Source: JBCBSZ01 sp039185015
GTDB taxonomy: Bacteria > Actinomycetota > Acidimicrobiia > Acidimicrobiales > Poriferisodalaceae
Length of the DNA stretch: 64,000 nt
Direction: 5' to 3'
Assembly (NCBI GenBank): GCA_039185015.1
Contig: JBCDAU010000006.1
Location: forward strand, 1-64,000
How positions within the stretch are numbered: the stretch's first letter is position 1; each line of letters starts with the position of its first letter. This document shows, piece after piece, positions 16,511 through 32,600 of the stretch. The translations under genes were made by a program, and so were the position numbers. The notes beneath the pieces are model-generated. The model was not told the DNA's origin and ran no database searches. It saw only the letters and a list, made by a program, of their open reading frames with translations.

Positions 16511-17965
16511 TCAGGCCGCACCTGGGCCGCTCGGGTCGTGGCCGTCCACCGGGAGCCGCACGGCGACCGTCGTGCCGAGCCCGAGCTCGCTCTCGAGGCC
16601 GACCTCGCCGCCGTGCGCCTCGACCAAGCTCTGGACGATCGCCAACCCGAGGCCCGAACCACCCGTCGTTCGGCTCCGGGCGGCGTCGGCGCGACGGAAG
16701 CGGTCGAGGACGACGTCGAGGACCTCGGGCGGAACGCCCTCGCCGGTGTCCTTGACGACCATCATCACGTCGTCGGGTCGGGCGAGGAGGTCGATGTCGA
16801 TGCTGCCACCGGATGCCGTGTGACGAAGCGCGTTGTCGATCAGGTTGCCGAGCACCTGACGGATCCGCCGCTCGTCGACCTCGGCGACGGCGTTCCCCTC
16901 CGTCCGCAGCTCCACCCCGGCTTCGCTGGCCCGTGCGGCGAATGACCGGAGGACGTCGGCGACCAGCTCGCCGAGATCGATCGGACGACGATCGAGGGCG
17001 AGCCGATCGGAGTCCGCGAGGGTGAGCGTCTGCAGGTCCTCGACGAGATGGGTCAGGTGCCCGACCTCGTCGACCAGGGAATCGAACCAGCGATCGTCCA
17101 CGTCCATGAGCCCGTCCTGGCCCGACTCGAGTTGGCCGCGGAGGTTCTGGAGCGGACTCCTCAGCTCGTGGGCGACGTCGGAGGTCCACTGCCGTCGCTG
17201 CGCGTCGTCGCGTTCGAGCGAGTCGGCCATGGAGTTGAACGAGCGAGCGAGATCGGCCAGCTCGGTCGCGCCCTGTTCCGGGACCCGGGTGTCGAGCTCA
17301 CCAGCACCGAGGCGGGCAGCCGCCCGTCGGAGCCTGCTGATCGGTGAGAGCAGTGGAAGGGCTGAGGCCGCAGCGAGTCCGACGGCACCGACGACGACGG
17401 CGAGGCCGACGGCGACCAGCCGACCGTCGAGGCCCTCGTCGCCCAGGACCGACGCCGTCGTGCGGCTCTCGTCACCGAGGTAGACGAGCACCGGTGAGAG
17501 CACCAGCTCCACGTCGTCGTCGACGTTGTCGAACATGCACTCCTCGAACTCGACGGAGTCCTCCGAGAGCTCGCACTCCTCGATCGCCTCCTCGAACAGC
17601 TCCTGCTCCAACAGCCCCAGGTCGACGACGTTCGGGGCGAGGAGCGCGATCGGCTGCGCGGGGATCGGCTCGCCCGGCTCGGAGTCGGCGAGGATCCGCC
17701 CGAACTCGTCCGTCACGGCCACCCGCTCGCCGAACAGCTCGGAGATCTCGGCGACCGTCACGTCGAGGTCCTCCCAGGATCCGGTGAAGAGGGCGTGGTC
17801 CTCGACGGCCCGCGCGACCTCCTGCTCGAGCTCGAGGTCGCGCTCGACCGCGTTGCGCAGGTCGTCGCTGGCGATGCGCTGGGCGATGACGGCCGTCGCA
17901 CCGACGGCGACGATCGCCACGACGACGGCGACCGCGAGCAACCGAACGCGGATGCTGCCCATCAA
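16511..17965 (-). CDS. sensor histidine kinase (OmpR-class partner)
   Basis: Membrane sensor kinase of 484 residues. TM1 ~8-28; an acidic extracytoplasmic sensor domain of about 150 residues containing two cysteines (131 and 143) that could form a disulfide; TM2 ~183-206; HAMP; HisKA with VAHELRSPLQN (phospho-acceptor H266); then an HATPase domain with N-box NLIDNALRHTASGG and G-box SGLGLAIVQSLVEAHGG. Its start overlaps the response regulator stop by 4 nt, so they form one operon and one signalling pair. Confidence 0.95.
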   Translation of the reverse strand: MMGSIRVRLLAVAVVVAIVAVGATAVIAQRIASDDLRNAVERDLELEQEVARAVEDHALFTGSWEDLDVTVAEISELFGERVAVTDEFGRILADSEPGEPIPAQPIALLAPNVVDLGLLEQELFEEAIEECELSEDSVEFEECMFDNVDDDVELVLSPVLVYLGDESRTTASVLGDEGLDGRLVAVGLAVVVGAVGLAAASALPLLSPISRLRRAAARLGAGELDTRVPEQGATELADLARSFNSMADSLERDDAQRRQWTSDVAHELRSPLQNLRGQLESGQDGLMDVDDRWFDSLVDEVGHLTHLVEDLQTLTLADSDRLALDRRPIDLGELVADVLRSFAARASEAGVELRTEGNAVAEVDERRIRQVLGNLIDNALRHTASGGSIDIDLLARPDDVMMVVKDTGEGVPPEVLDVVLDRFRRADAARSRTTGGSGLGLAIVQSLVEAHGGEVGLESELGLGTTVAVRLPVDGHDPSGPGAA

Positions 17966-18648
17966 CCGTCCTCGGCGAAGGCGTAGCCGATGCCCTTCAC
18001 GGTGAGGAGATGGATCGGCGCCGAGGGATCGGTCTCGATCTTGCGGCGGAGGTTGGCGACGTGGACGTCGACCGTCCGCTCCAGCACGTCGGCCTCGAAG
18101 CCGAAGGCCTCGTCGATGATCTGGCGGCGGGTGAAGGCCCGACCAGCATCGGCGGCGAGGGCCGCCAACACGGCGTACTCCTTGGGCGTGACCTCGATGG
18201 GCTCACCATCGAGCGAGATACGGGCCCGGCGACGGTCGACCTCGAGCGCGCCGTGGCGATGCACCTCTGCGGTCGCCTCGCTGAGGCCGACGCGCCGGAG
18301 GACGACGCGGACCCGCGCCACCAGCGCCCGGGGGCTGAAGGGCTTGCGGAGGTAGTCGTCGGCTCCGAGATCGAGGCCGAGCAGCAGGTCCTCCTCGGTC
18401 GCCTTGGCGGTGAGGAAGATCACCGGGATCTCGGTCTCGAACCTCAGGACGCGACAGACGTCGAAACCGTCCATCCCCGGCATCATCACGTCGAGCACGA
18501 CGAGATCCGGCTGGCGGCGGCGGGCCTCGTCGACCGCCTGCCGGCCGTCTCCCACGACGACGACCTGGTGCCCCTCTCGTTCGAGGTAGCGCCGGACCAC
18601 GTCGGCCTGCTTCGGGTCGTCCTCGGCGACGAGGATCCTCGCCGTCAT
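17962..18648 (-). CDS. OmpR-family response regulator
   Basis: 228 residues: receiver domain with acidic pocket EDD (9-11) and phospho-acceptor D53 in VVLDVMMPG, then a winged-helix trans_reg_C domain ending TVKGIGYAFAEDG. Co-transcribed with the downstream kinase (4-nt overlap). Upstream on the same strand lies the secreted acidic repeat protein, from which it is separated by a strong terminator hairpin and a dispersed GC-rich repeat. Targets cannot be deduced, though the flanking exporter and acidic protein are natural candidates. Confidence 0.96.
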   Translation of the reverse strand: MTARILVAEDDPKQADVVRRYLEREGHQVVVVGDGRQAVDEARRRQPDLVVLDVMMPGMDGFDVCRVLRFETEIPVIFLTAKATEEDLLLGLDLGADDYLRKPFSPRALVARVRVVLRRVGLSEATAEVHRHGALEVDRRRARISLDGEPIEVTPKEYAVLAALAADAGRAFTRRQIIDEAFGFEADVLERTVDVHVANLRRKIETDPSAPIHLLTVKGIGYAFAEDG

Positions 18649-18665
18649 CTGTGCTTGCGCCCACT

Positions 18666-18740
18666 CGGGGCCCCGGAGCCCCGGAGCTCGTGGCTCCTGG
18701 CCCCACCCCGTGTCCTCGCCCTGACGGGCTGCGGCCGGGG
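18666..18740. repeat. dispersed GC-rich repeat, family B copy 1
   Basis: Shares cggggccccggagcccc and tcctcgccctgacggkctgc blocks with the element at 48254-48363 and, in opposite orientation, with 41723-41787. It lies in the leader of the response regulator gene. Confidence 0.65.
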
Positions 18741-18787
18741 CCGTGCTCGTCGCAGGTCTGACGGCATCTGTGCTCCTCCACGCGCCC

Positions 18788-18820
18788 GTGAGCGGGGGCC
18801 GTCGACCGGCCCCCGCTCAC
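18788..18820 (-). terminator. strong hairpin downstream of the acidic repeat protein
   Basis: Perfect 13-bp stem gtgagcgggggcc/ggcccccgctcac with a 7-nt loop, 20 bp past the stop of the acidic protein gene. There is no T-tract, as is common in high-GC actinobacteria. Confidence 0.7.
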
Positions 18821-18840
18821 CGTACGTTCCCTCGCCGGGA

Positions 18841-19614
18841 TCAGGCGGCCAGGTCGTCCTCGACCTCGTCGTCCTCGTCGTCGAAGTCCAGCTCGTCCTC
18901 GTCGTCGAAGTCGTCGAGCTCGAACTCGTCGTCGGGCTCCAGCTCGTCGTCGAGCATCCCGTACCCGTCGTCGTACACCCGGTCGAGGACGTCATCGATC
19001 AGCTCCTCGTCGACGTCGTCGAACACGGGGAACTCGACGCCGGTCACCGGGTCGACCTCGGTGTCGTACTGGATGCCGGCCTCGTCGAGGGCCGTCTTCA
19101 ACTCGTCGGCGAAGGCCGTCTCGACGGCGATGATCTCGGCCTGCTCCTCCACGGGCAGTGCCGCGAACTCCTCGGCCCACAACTGCACCATCACCGCCTC
19201 GAAGGCCTCCCAGTCGGCCTCGTCGGTGGGCTCCGGGAAAGCGATGCCGTCCTCGTCGACCAGCTCGTACGAGATGCCGGCCTCGTCCAGCGCAGCGGTC
19301 AGCTGCTGGACCTCCGCCTCGATCTCCTCCCGCTCCTCGTCGGAGAGGTCGTCGAAGTCGAGCTCGTCGGCCTCGTCGTGGTCGCAGTCCTCACCTCCGT
19401 GGGTGCCGTCCAGATCGACCTCGTCGCCGTCGTCGGCCTCGACGATGTCGTCGACGTCCTCATCTGGCGCCTCGACCTCGGTCACCTCGACCGGCTCGTC
19501 GTCGACCCCCTCGTCCTGGGCGCTCGACGCCGTGGCCAGCGCGACGGTGCCGCCGACGCCCAGGAGGACCGCCATGCCGGCGCCTGCTGCCTTGGTGCGG
19601 ATGCTCGTGCTCAT
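18841..19614 (-). CDS. secreted, highly acidic protein with internal repeat
   Basis: 257 residues. N-terminal signal peptide (MSTSIRTKAAGAGMAVLLGV, cleavage likely after SSA near residue 31-36). The mature part is dominated by D and E. A ~50-residue module is repeated: ALDEAGISYELVDEDGIAFP and ALDEAGIQYDTEVDPVTGVEFP, each followed by an acidic helix with a conserved aromatic. Start 19614 chosen because GGAG lies 6 nt upstream; an ATG two codons earlier abuts the ribosome site. It lies upstream of an OmpR-type regulator/kinase pair. I recognise no named family; cation binding is only a guess from charge. Confidence 0.85.
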   Translation of the reverse strand: MSTSIRTKAAGAGMAVLLGVGGTVALATASSAQDEGVDDEPVEVTEVEAPDEDVDDIVEADDGDEVDLDGTHGGEDCDHDEADELDFDDLSDEEREEIEAEVQQLTAALDEAGISYELVDEDGIAFPEPTDEADWEAFEAVMVQLWAEEFAALPVEEQAEIIAVETAFADELKTALDEAGIQYDTEVDPVTGVEFPVFDDVDEELIDDVLDRVYDDGYGMLDDELEPDDEFELDDFDDEDELDFDDEDDEVEDDLAA

Positions 19615-19738
19615 CGCCATCTCCTTCGTGTCGTTGTGCGATGACCTCACGATGCGACGAGCGATGTTCAGGACCGATGAAGACCGCATCAGATCCGGAT
19701 GCAATCGCGCGAGTGGCCGAGCGACTTGAATGTAAGTC

Positions 19739-20119
19739 ATGACTGACGAAGTGCGGCCGGCCCTGCTCGCCACCACCATCGACTGCGTCGACCTGGAGCC
19801 GATGGCCGCCTTCTACGGCGCGCTCCTCGGCGTCCACCACCAGATCCTGGAGCCGTTCGCCTTCCTCGCTCCGACCGAGGGCCGGCGGGCGACGATCTGG
19901 CTGCAGCGCGTGCCGGAGCAGCGGGTCGGCAAGAACCGCCTCCACCTGGACTTCGTCGTCCACGATCTCGACGCCGCCTGCCATCGGGTCGAGGAGCTCG
20001 GCGGCGCCCTCGGTGCCGAGCGGAGGTGGCAGGACTTCCACTGGCGCACCTGCACCGACCTCGAAGGCAACGCGTTCGATCTCATGCAGGCCCAGGCGCC
20101 TCCGACCGATCCGAGCTGA
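19739..20119 (+). CDS. VOC-superfamily (glyoxalase-like) protein
   Basis: 126 residues with the two beta-alpha-beta-beta-beta modules of vicinal-oxygen-chelate proteins: TTIDCVDLEPMAAFYGALLG and HLDFVVHDLDAACHRVEELG, ending LEGNAFDLMQ. Members include glyoxalases, dioxygenases and antibiotic-resistance proteins; residues alone do not specify the reaction. It converges on rpsJ, with a shared hairpin between. Confidence 0.85.
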   Translation: MTDEVRPALLATTIDCVDLEPMAAFYGALLGVHHQILEPFAFLAPTEGRRATIWLQRVPEQRVGKNRLHLDFVVHDLDAACHRVEELGGALGAERRWQDFHWRTCTDLEGNAFDLMQAQAPPTDPS

Positions 20120-20137
20120 CGAGCCCGCGGACGCGCC

Positions 20138-20171
20138 GAGGCCCGGCCCCACCGGAGTGGGACCGGGCCTC
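20138..20171. terminator. bidirectional terminator between VOC gene and rpsJ
   Basis: Inverted repeat gaggcccggcccca / tgggaccgggcctc, 14 bp with one mismatch and a short loop, between two convergent stop codons. It would end both the VOC transcript and the rpsL-rpsJ operon. Confidence 0.7.
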
Positions 20172-20197
20172 AGGCGAAACGCTGTGGATCCAGGTGG

Positions 20198-20512
20198 CTA
20201 CTGGATCTTGATCTCGATGTCGACGCCGGCAGGCAGCTCGAGCCGCTGAAGCGAGTCGACCGTCTTCGCCGACGGGTCGACGATGTCGATCAGCCGCTTG
20301 TGGATCCGCATCTCGAAGTGCTCCTGCGAATCCTTGTACTTGTGCGGCGACCTGATCACCGTGAACCGGTGCTTCTCGGTCGGGAGCGGGATCGGGCCCC
20401 GCATGTTGGCCTGCGTCCGGGACACCGTCTCGACGATCTTCTTCGCCGACTGGTCGATGACCTCGTGGTCGTAGGCCTTCAGCTTGATGCGGATCTGCTG
20501 CTTGGCGGCCAT
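20198..20512 (-). CDS. rpsJ: 30S ribosomal protein S10 / NusE
   Basis: Small-subunit protein that also acts in transcription antitermination with NusB, 104 residues. IRIKLKAYDHEVIDQSAKKI and RGPIPLPTEKHRFTVIRSPH are diagnostic. It is 2 bp after tuf and followed by a terminator; it is therefore the last gene of the str operon here instead of the first gene of the S10 operon. Confidence 0.98.
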   Translation of the reverse strand: MAAKQQIRIKLKAYDHEVIDQSAKKIVETVSRTQANMRGPIPLPTEKHRFTVIRSPHKYKDSQEHFEMRIHKRLIDIVDPSAKTVDSLQRLELPAGVDIEIKIQ

Positions 20513-20514
20513 GA

Positions 20515-21705
<1,191 letters not shown>

Positions 21706-21792
21706 GGTGTCGCTTCCTCTTTCGTGTCCGACGCTCGGACGTCGTGTGTTCGCTTGGTTGTTTGGTGGACTCGGTGGCTACGGCGGTGAAGG

Positions 21793-23877
<2,085 letters not shown>

Positions 23878-23964
23878 GGTTCAGCAGTTCTCTTCGTGCG
23901 TCGGGGGGTGTGCCGGTCGGCCTGCCCGCCAGTGTGTCGCGACCGTCGTGATCGACGGCCGCGC

Positions 23965-24435
23965 CTACCAGCGGTAGTGGGCGAAGGCCTTGTTGGCCTC
24001 GGCCATGCGGTGGGTGTCTTCACGGCGCTTCACGGAAGCACCGGTGCCGTTGGAGGCATCGAGGATCTCGTTGGCGAGACGGTCGGCCATCGACCGCTCG
24101 CGCCGCTGGCGGGAGAACTGGACGATCCAGCGCACGGCCAGGGTGGTCGCTCGGCGAGGACGGACCTCGACGGGCACCTGGTAGGTGGCGCCACCGACTC
24201 GGCGGCTCTTCACCTCGAGCTGGGGGCGGGTGTTGTCGATCGCCCGCTTCAGCATGGTGAGGGCGTCGCCGTTGGTCTTCTGCTCGACGATCTCGAGCGC
24301 TTCGTAGACGATCCGCTCGGCGGTGGTCTTCTTGCCCCGCTCGAGGACCTTGTTCACCAGCTGGGTGACCAGGACCGACTTGTAGACCGGATCGGGCGGG
24401 AGCTCGCGGCGGGGCGCCGCACCACGGCGAGGCAT
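23965..24435 (-). CDS. rpsG: 30S ribosomal protein S7
   Basis: Primary 16S 3'-domain binding protein, 156 residues. MPRRGAAPRRELPPDPVYKS and the RRVGGATYQVPVEVRPRR motif define it. Start at the ATG just after the rpsL stop (1 bp gap); an upstream in-frame reading through rpsL is spurious. Confidence 0.97.
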   Translation of the reverse strand: MPRRGAAPRRELPPDPVYKSVLVTQLVNKVLERGKKTTAERIVYEALEIVEQKTNGDALTMLKRAIDNTRPQLEVKSRRVGGATYQVPVEVRPRRATTLAVRWIVQFSRQRRERSMADRLANEILDASNGTGASVKRREDTHRMAEANKAFAHYRW

Positions 24436-24436
24436 C

Positions 24437-24808
24437 TCAGCTCTCCTTCTTGGCGCCGTAGCGGCTACGGGCCTGCTTGCGGTTGGCGACGCCCGACGTG
24501 TCGAGGGCACCGCGGATGACCTTGTAGCGCACGCCAGGGAGATCCTTCACTCGGCCGCCGCGGACGAGGACGATGGAGTGCTCCTGGAGGTTGTGCTTCT
24601 CGCCCGGGATGTAGGCGGTGACCTCGATGCCGCTGGTGAGCCGGACGCGGGCGACCTTGCGCAGCGCGGAGTTCGGCTTCTTGGGGGTCGTCGTGTACAC
24701 GCGGGTGCAGACACCGCGACGCTGGGGCGAACCCTTCAGCGCGGGGGTCTTGCCCTTCTTGGGCTTCGACTGACGACCCTTTCGGACCAGCTGCTCGATC
24801 GTGGGCAC
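24437..24808 (-). CDS. rpsL: 30S ribosomal protein S12
   Basis: Decoding-centre protein, 123 residues, first gene of the rpsL-rpsG-fusA-tuf-rpsJ operon. Motifs: TIEQLVRKGRQSKPKKGKTP and TPKKPNSALRKVARVRL. K43 and K88, the two positions where streptomycin-resistance substitutions arise, are both lysine, so the sequence predicts a streptomycin-sensitive S12. Confidence 0.98.
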   Translation of the reverse strand: MPTIEQLVRKGRQSKPKKGKTPALKGSPQRRGVCTRVYTTTPKKPNSALRKVARVRLTSGIEVTAYIPGEKHNLQEHSIVLVRGGRVKDLPGVRYKVIRGALDTSGVANRKQARSRYGAKKES

Positions 24809-24909
24809 AGGCGTTCTTTCTGAGGGAAGAAATCAGGCGGCGGACTCGCTCGAGCCGATGAGTGGGCTCCGAGGCGCGGCGGTGGCGGGGGCGACAACGC
24901 CGACCTCCC

Positions 24910-24938
24910 AATCTACGGGCTGGTCAGCGGGTCGGCAA
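24910..24938 (-). promoter_or_regulatory. predicted promoter of the rpsL operon
   Basis: TTGCCG (24933-24938), a 17-nt spacer and TAGATT (24910-24915) on the minus strand; transcription would start near 24903, about 95 nt before rpsL. The -35 box overlaps the 3' arm of the upstream terminator hairpin. Confidence 0.65.
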
Positions 24939-24958
24939 CCTGCTCGGCAGAGCAGGTT
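24937..24958 (-). terminator. hairpin ending the rpoB-rpoC-lipoprotein transcript
   Basis: Perfect 9-bp stem aacctgctc/gagcaggtt with a 4-nt loop, 20 bp past the lipoprotein stop. No T-tract. It touches the -35 box of rpsL. Confidence 0.6.
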
Positions 24959-24977
24959 GGTCGTGGGCGACACGGCG

Positions 24978-25679
24978 TCAGCCCTCCAACGTCGTCGGGG
25001 GTGCGGTGGTCGTGGTGGTCGGGATCGGACCGATCAGCACCTCGAGCAACCCGTTGGCGACGTCCATCAACACGTCCGGGTCCTGTGAGGTCATCACGAC
25101 GAACACGTTGTCGAGGCGCCACAGGTAGCTGCGGTGCTGCACCTCGGCTGATGGCCCCTCGGTGGTGAAGGCGTCCAGCGACTCGGTGCCGATGCGGACC
25201 TCGCTCGGCGAACCGATGGCGGACTCGAACACCCCGGCCTCGAAGTCGGCCCGCCACTCCTCCGACAGCGCGGCGGTCGGGCTCAGCGCGAGGGCGGCGA
25301 GCGCCGCGACGTCCACACCACCGCGGCGAACCACCCGGGTCTCGACGTCGACGAACACGTCCTCGAGCCGTTCGTCGGCGACGAACTGGTCCCGGATGGT
25401 GCGGTCGGCCTCGATCGAGAGCTCCGCCAGCTCGAACCCACCGGAGATCCCGGAGCCGAAGATCGACTCGGCAGAGCGTCCGAGGGCGGTGAGCTCGGTC
25501 GTGGCCACGGTGACGTCGGGGTCCGGGAGCACGATCACCTCGGTGGTCGAGGTGGTCGACGGAACGGGCGACTCCGTGGTGGAGGGCCCGCCGTCGTCAC
25601 CGTCGCCGCCGGTGCATCCGGCAGCGACGGTGACGGCGACGATGGCCATCACCAGTCGGGCTCGTGGGCGATCCCACAT
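24978..25679 (-). CDS. putative lipoprotein downstream of rpoC
   Basis: 233 residues. N-terminus MWDRPRARLVMAIVAVTVAA followed by GC gives a signal peptide with lipobox VAAGC. A Thr/Ser/Pro-rich linker precedes a globular domain with no motif I can name, and the C-terminus is a poly-Thr/Pro stretch. Start supported by GAGG 6 nt upstream. The gene begins 24 bp after the rpoC stop and is likely carried on the rpoBC transcript. Function unknown. Confidence 0.75.
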   Translation of the reverse strand: MWDRPRARLVMAIVAVTVAAGCTGGDGDDGGPSTTESPVPSTTSTTEVIVLPDPDVTVATTELTALGRSAESIFGSGISGGFELAELSIEADRTIRDQFVADERLEDVFVDVETRVVRRGGVDVAALAALALSPTAALSEEWRADFEAGVFESAIGSPSEVRIGTESLDAFTTEGPSAEVQHRSYLWRLDNVFVVMTSQDPDVLMDVANGLLEVLIGPIPTTTTTAPPTTLEG

Positions 25680-25702
25680 CGGGGACCTCGGCCCGGTCCG
25701 AC

Positions 25703-29608
<3,906 letters not shown>

Positions 29609-29689
29609 GTCAGCAGCTCCCGGGGGTTGCGGGGCGGGCGGGACTCGTCGGGGTGGGGGTGATGGCAGGCAGCGGAATCAGGCGGAGCA

Positions 29690-32600
29690 TCAGACGCGGA
29701 CGCCCTGGCGGTCGTCGTCGTCGGTACCGCGCTCGGGGCGGGAGATGTCGATGCCGAGCGCCATGTCGATGCGATCGACCTCGTCGTCGATGCCCTGCAT
29801 GTCGACCTCGGAACCGTCGTCGGCCAGCACCTCGACGTTGAGGCACAGCGACTGCATCTCCTTGATGAGCACCTTGAAGCTCTCGGGGATGCCGGGCTCG
29901 GGGATGTTCTCGCCCTTGACGATGGCCTCGTAGACCTTCACGCGACCGAGGACGTCGTCGGACTTGATCGTCAGCAGCTCCTGGAGGCAGTAGGCGGCGC
30001 CATAGGCCTCGAGCGCCCACACCTCCATCTCGCCGAATCGCTGACCACCGAACTGGGCCTTACCACCGAGCGGCTGCTGGGTGATCATCGAGTACGGGCC
30101 GGTCGAGCGGGCGTGGATCTTGTCGTCGACCAGGTGGGCCAGCTTCAGGATGTACTTGTAGCCGACCGTGATCGGCTGGTCGTACGGCTCACCGGTGCGG
30201 CCGTTGAAGAGGGTCGCCTTGCCCGACGGCTGGATCAGGCGGTTCCCGTCGGCCGACTCCGGGTGCAGGTTGGTGAAGATGTCCTTGATGGTCGGGTTGT
30301 CGCCGGCCAGCTCCTGCTCGTCCCACTTCGCACCGTCGAAGACCGGCGTCGCGATGAACGTCGACGGCTCGCGGCGCGGCATGGTCTTGCGCTGGTTCTC
30401 GGGGCGGTCCTCGGTGGCGCCGATGTCCTCGCCGTCGATGTTCCAGCCCCAGCGGGCCGCGTACCCGAGGTGGGCCTCGAGCACCTGCCCGACGTTCATG
30501 CGGGACGGGACGCCGAGCGGCGAGAGGATGATGTCGACCGGGGTGCCGTCGGCGAGGTACGGCATGTCCTCCACCGGCAGGATCCGCGAGATCACGCCCT
30601 TGTTGCCGTGGCGACCGGCGAGCTTGTCGCCCACCGAGATCTTGCGGCGCTGGGCCACGTAGACCCGCACCAGCTGGTTGACACCCGGGGGCAACTCGTC
30701 GCCGTCGTCCCGGTTGAAGACCCGGATGTCGATGACGGTGCCGGCCTCGCCGTGCGGGACCTTGAGCGAGGTGTCGCGCACCTCGCGGGCCTTCTCACCG
30801 AAGATCGCCCGCAGGAGGCGCTCCTCCGGGGTCAGCTCGGTCTCGCCCTTGGGCGTGACCTTGCCGACGAGCACGTCGCCGGGACCGACCTCGGCGCCGA
30901 CGCGGATGATGCCGCGCTCGTCGAGGTCGGCGAGGACGTCGTCGGAGAGGTTCGGGATGTCCCGGGTGATCTCCTCGGGCCCGAGCTTGGTGTCACGGGC
31001 GTCGATCTCGTACTCGTGGATGTGGATCGACGTGAGCACGTCGTCCTTCACGAGCCGCTCGCTGAGGATGATGGCGTCCTCGAAGTTGTAGCCCTCCCAC
31101 GCCATGTAGGCGACGAGGAGGTTCTTGCCGAGGGCCAGCTCACCGTGATCGGTCGACGGGCCGTCGGCCATGATCTGGCCGGCCTCGACCTTGTCGCCCG
31201 CCCGGACCAGGGCCCGCTGGTTGATGCAGGTGTCCTGGTTGGAGCGGCGGAACTTCGACAGGCGGTGGGTGACCTTCCCCTGCTTGGCGTACTCGACCAC
31301 GATCGAGCGACCGGTCACGTCGAGGACGGTGCCCTTGTCCTCGGCGAGGACCACGTCGGCGGCGTCACGGGCAGCGCGGCCCTCGACGCCGGTACCGATG
31401 AAGGGCGCCTCGGGACGCACGAGCGGCACGGCCTGGCGCTGCATGTTGGCGCCCATGAGCGCCCGGTTGGCGTCGTCGTGCTCGAGGAACGGGATCAGCG
31501 CCGTGGCGACCGAGACGATCTGCTTCGGCGAGACGTCCATGAGCTCGACCTCGTTGGGCGGCACGAAGCCGACCTCGGTGGTCGAGGCGAAGTAGGTGTC
31601 GCGCTCCATCTGGAGCTGCAGGTCGGCGAGGCTCGCCGCCTGGGGGCTCTTCCGCACGAGGACGCGATCGTTGACGAACGTGCCGTCGGGGTGGAGCGGC
31701 GCGTTGGCCTGCGAGACGACGTACTCCTCCTCCTCGTCGGCGGTGAGGTACGTGATCTCGTCGGTCACGACGCCGTCGACGACCTTGCGGTACGGCGACT
31801 CGAGGAAGCCGAACTCGTTGACCCGGGCGTAGGTGGCCAGTGCGCCGATGAGGCCGATGTTCGGACCCTCCGGCGTCTCGATCGGGCACATGCGGCCGTA
31901 GTGGGAGAAGTGGACGTCACGGACCTCGAAGCCGGCCCGCTCACGGGACAGGCCACCGGGGCCGAGCGCCGACAGACGACGGCGGTGGGTCAGCCCCGAC
32001 AGGGGGTTGACCTGGTCCATGAACTGCGACAGCTGCGAGGTGCCGAAGAACTCCTTGATGGCCGCGACCACCGGGCGGATGTTGATCAGCGTCTGCGGCG
32101 TGATGGCCTCGACGTCCTGGGTCGTCATGCGCTCGCGCACGACCCGCTCCATGCGGGACAGACCGATGCGCACCTGGTTCTGGATCAGCTCGCCGACCGA
32201 GCGGATGCGGCGGTTGGCGAAGTGGTCCTGGTCGTCGAGCCGGTAGCCCGGGTCGGTCTTGGCCAGGTGCAGCAGGTAGGTCGTGGCCGCGAGGACCTCG
32301 CAGCGCGACAGCACCGGCTGGTCGGGCTCGGGACGATCGAGCTCGATGCCGAAGATCTCCTCGATCTTGTCGAGCTCGTTGCCCAGCTTCTTGTTGAGCT
32401 TGTACCGGCCGACCCGGCTGAGCGAGTAGCGGCGGTCCTCGAAGAAGGCGTTCTGGAAGTAGCTCGCCGCGGCCTCGGGGGTCGGCGGCTCGCCCGGACG
32501 GGCCCGCTTGTAGATCTCGATGAGCGACTCCTCCTGGGAGGGAGCCACGTGCTGGTCCTTCTCCCACTGCCCCTCGAGGAAGTCGAAGTGGCGGACGAAG

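Noticed and set aside
12205..19614. Genomic island or prophage between rplC and rpsJ
   Set aside because: No integrase, transposase, tRNA-border repeat or composition shift visible; looks like long-standing accessory genes.
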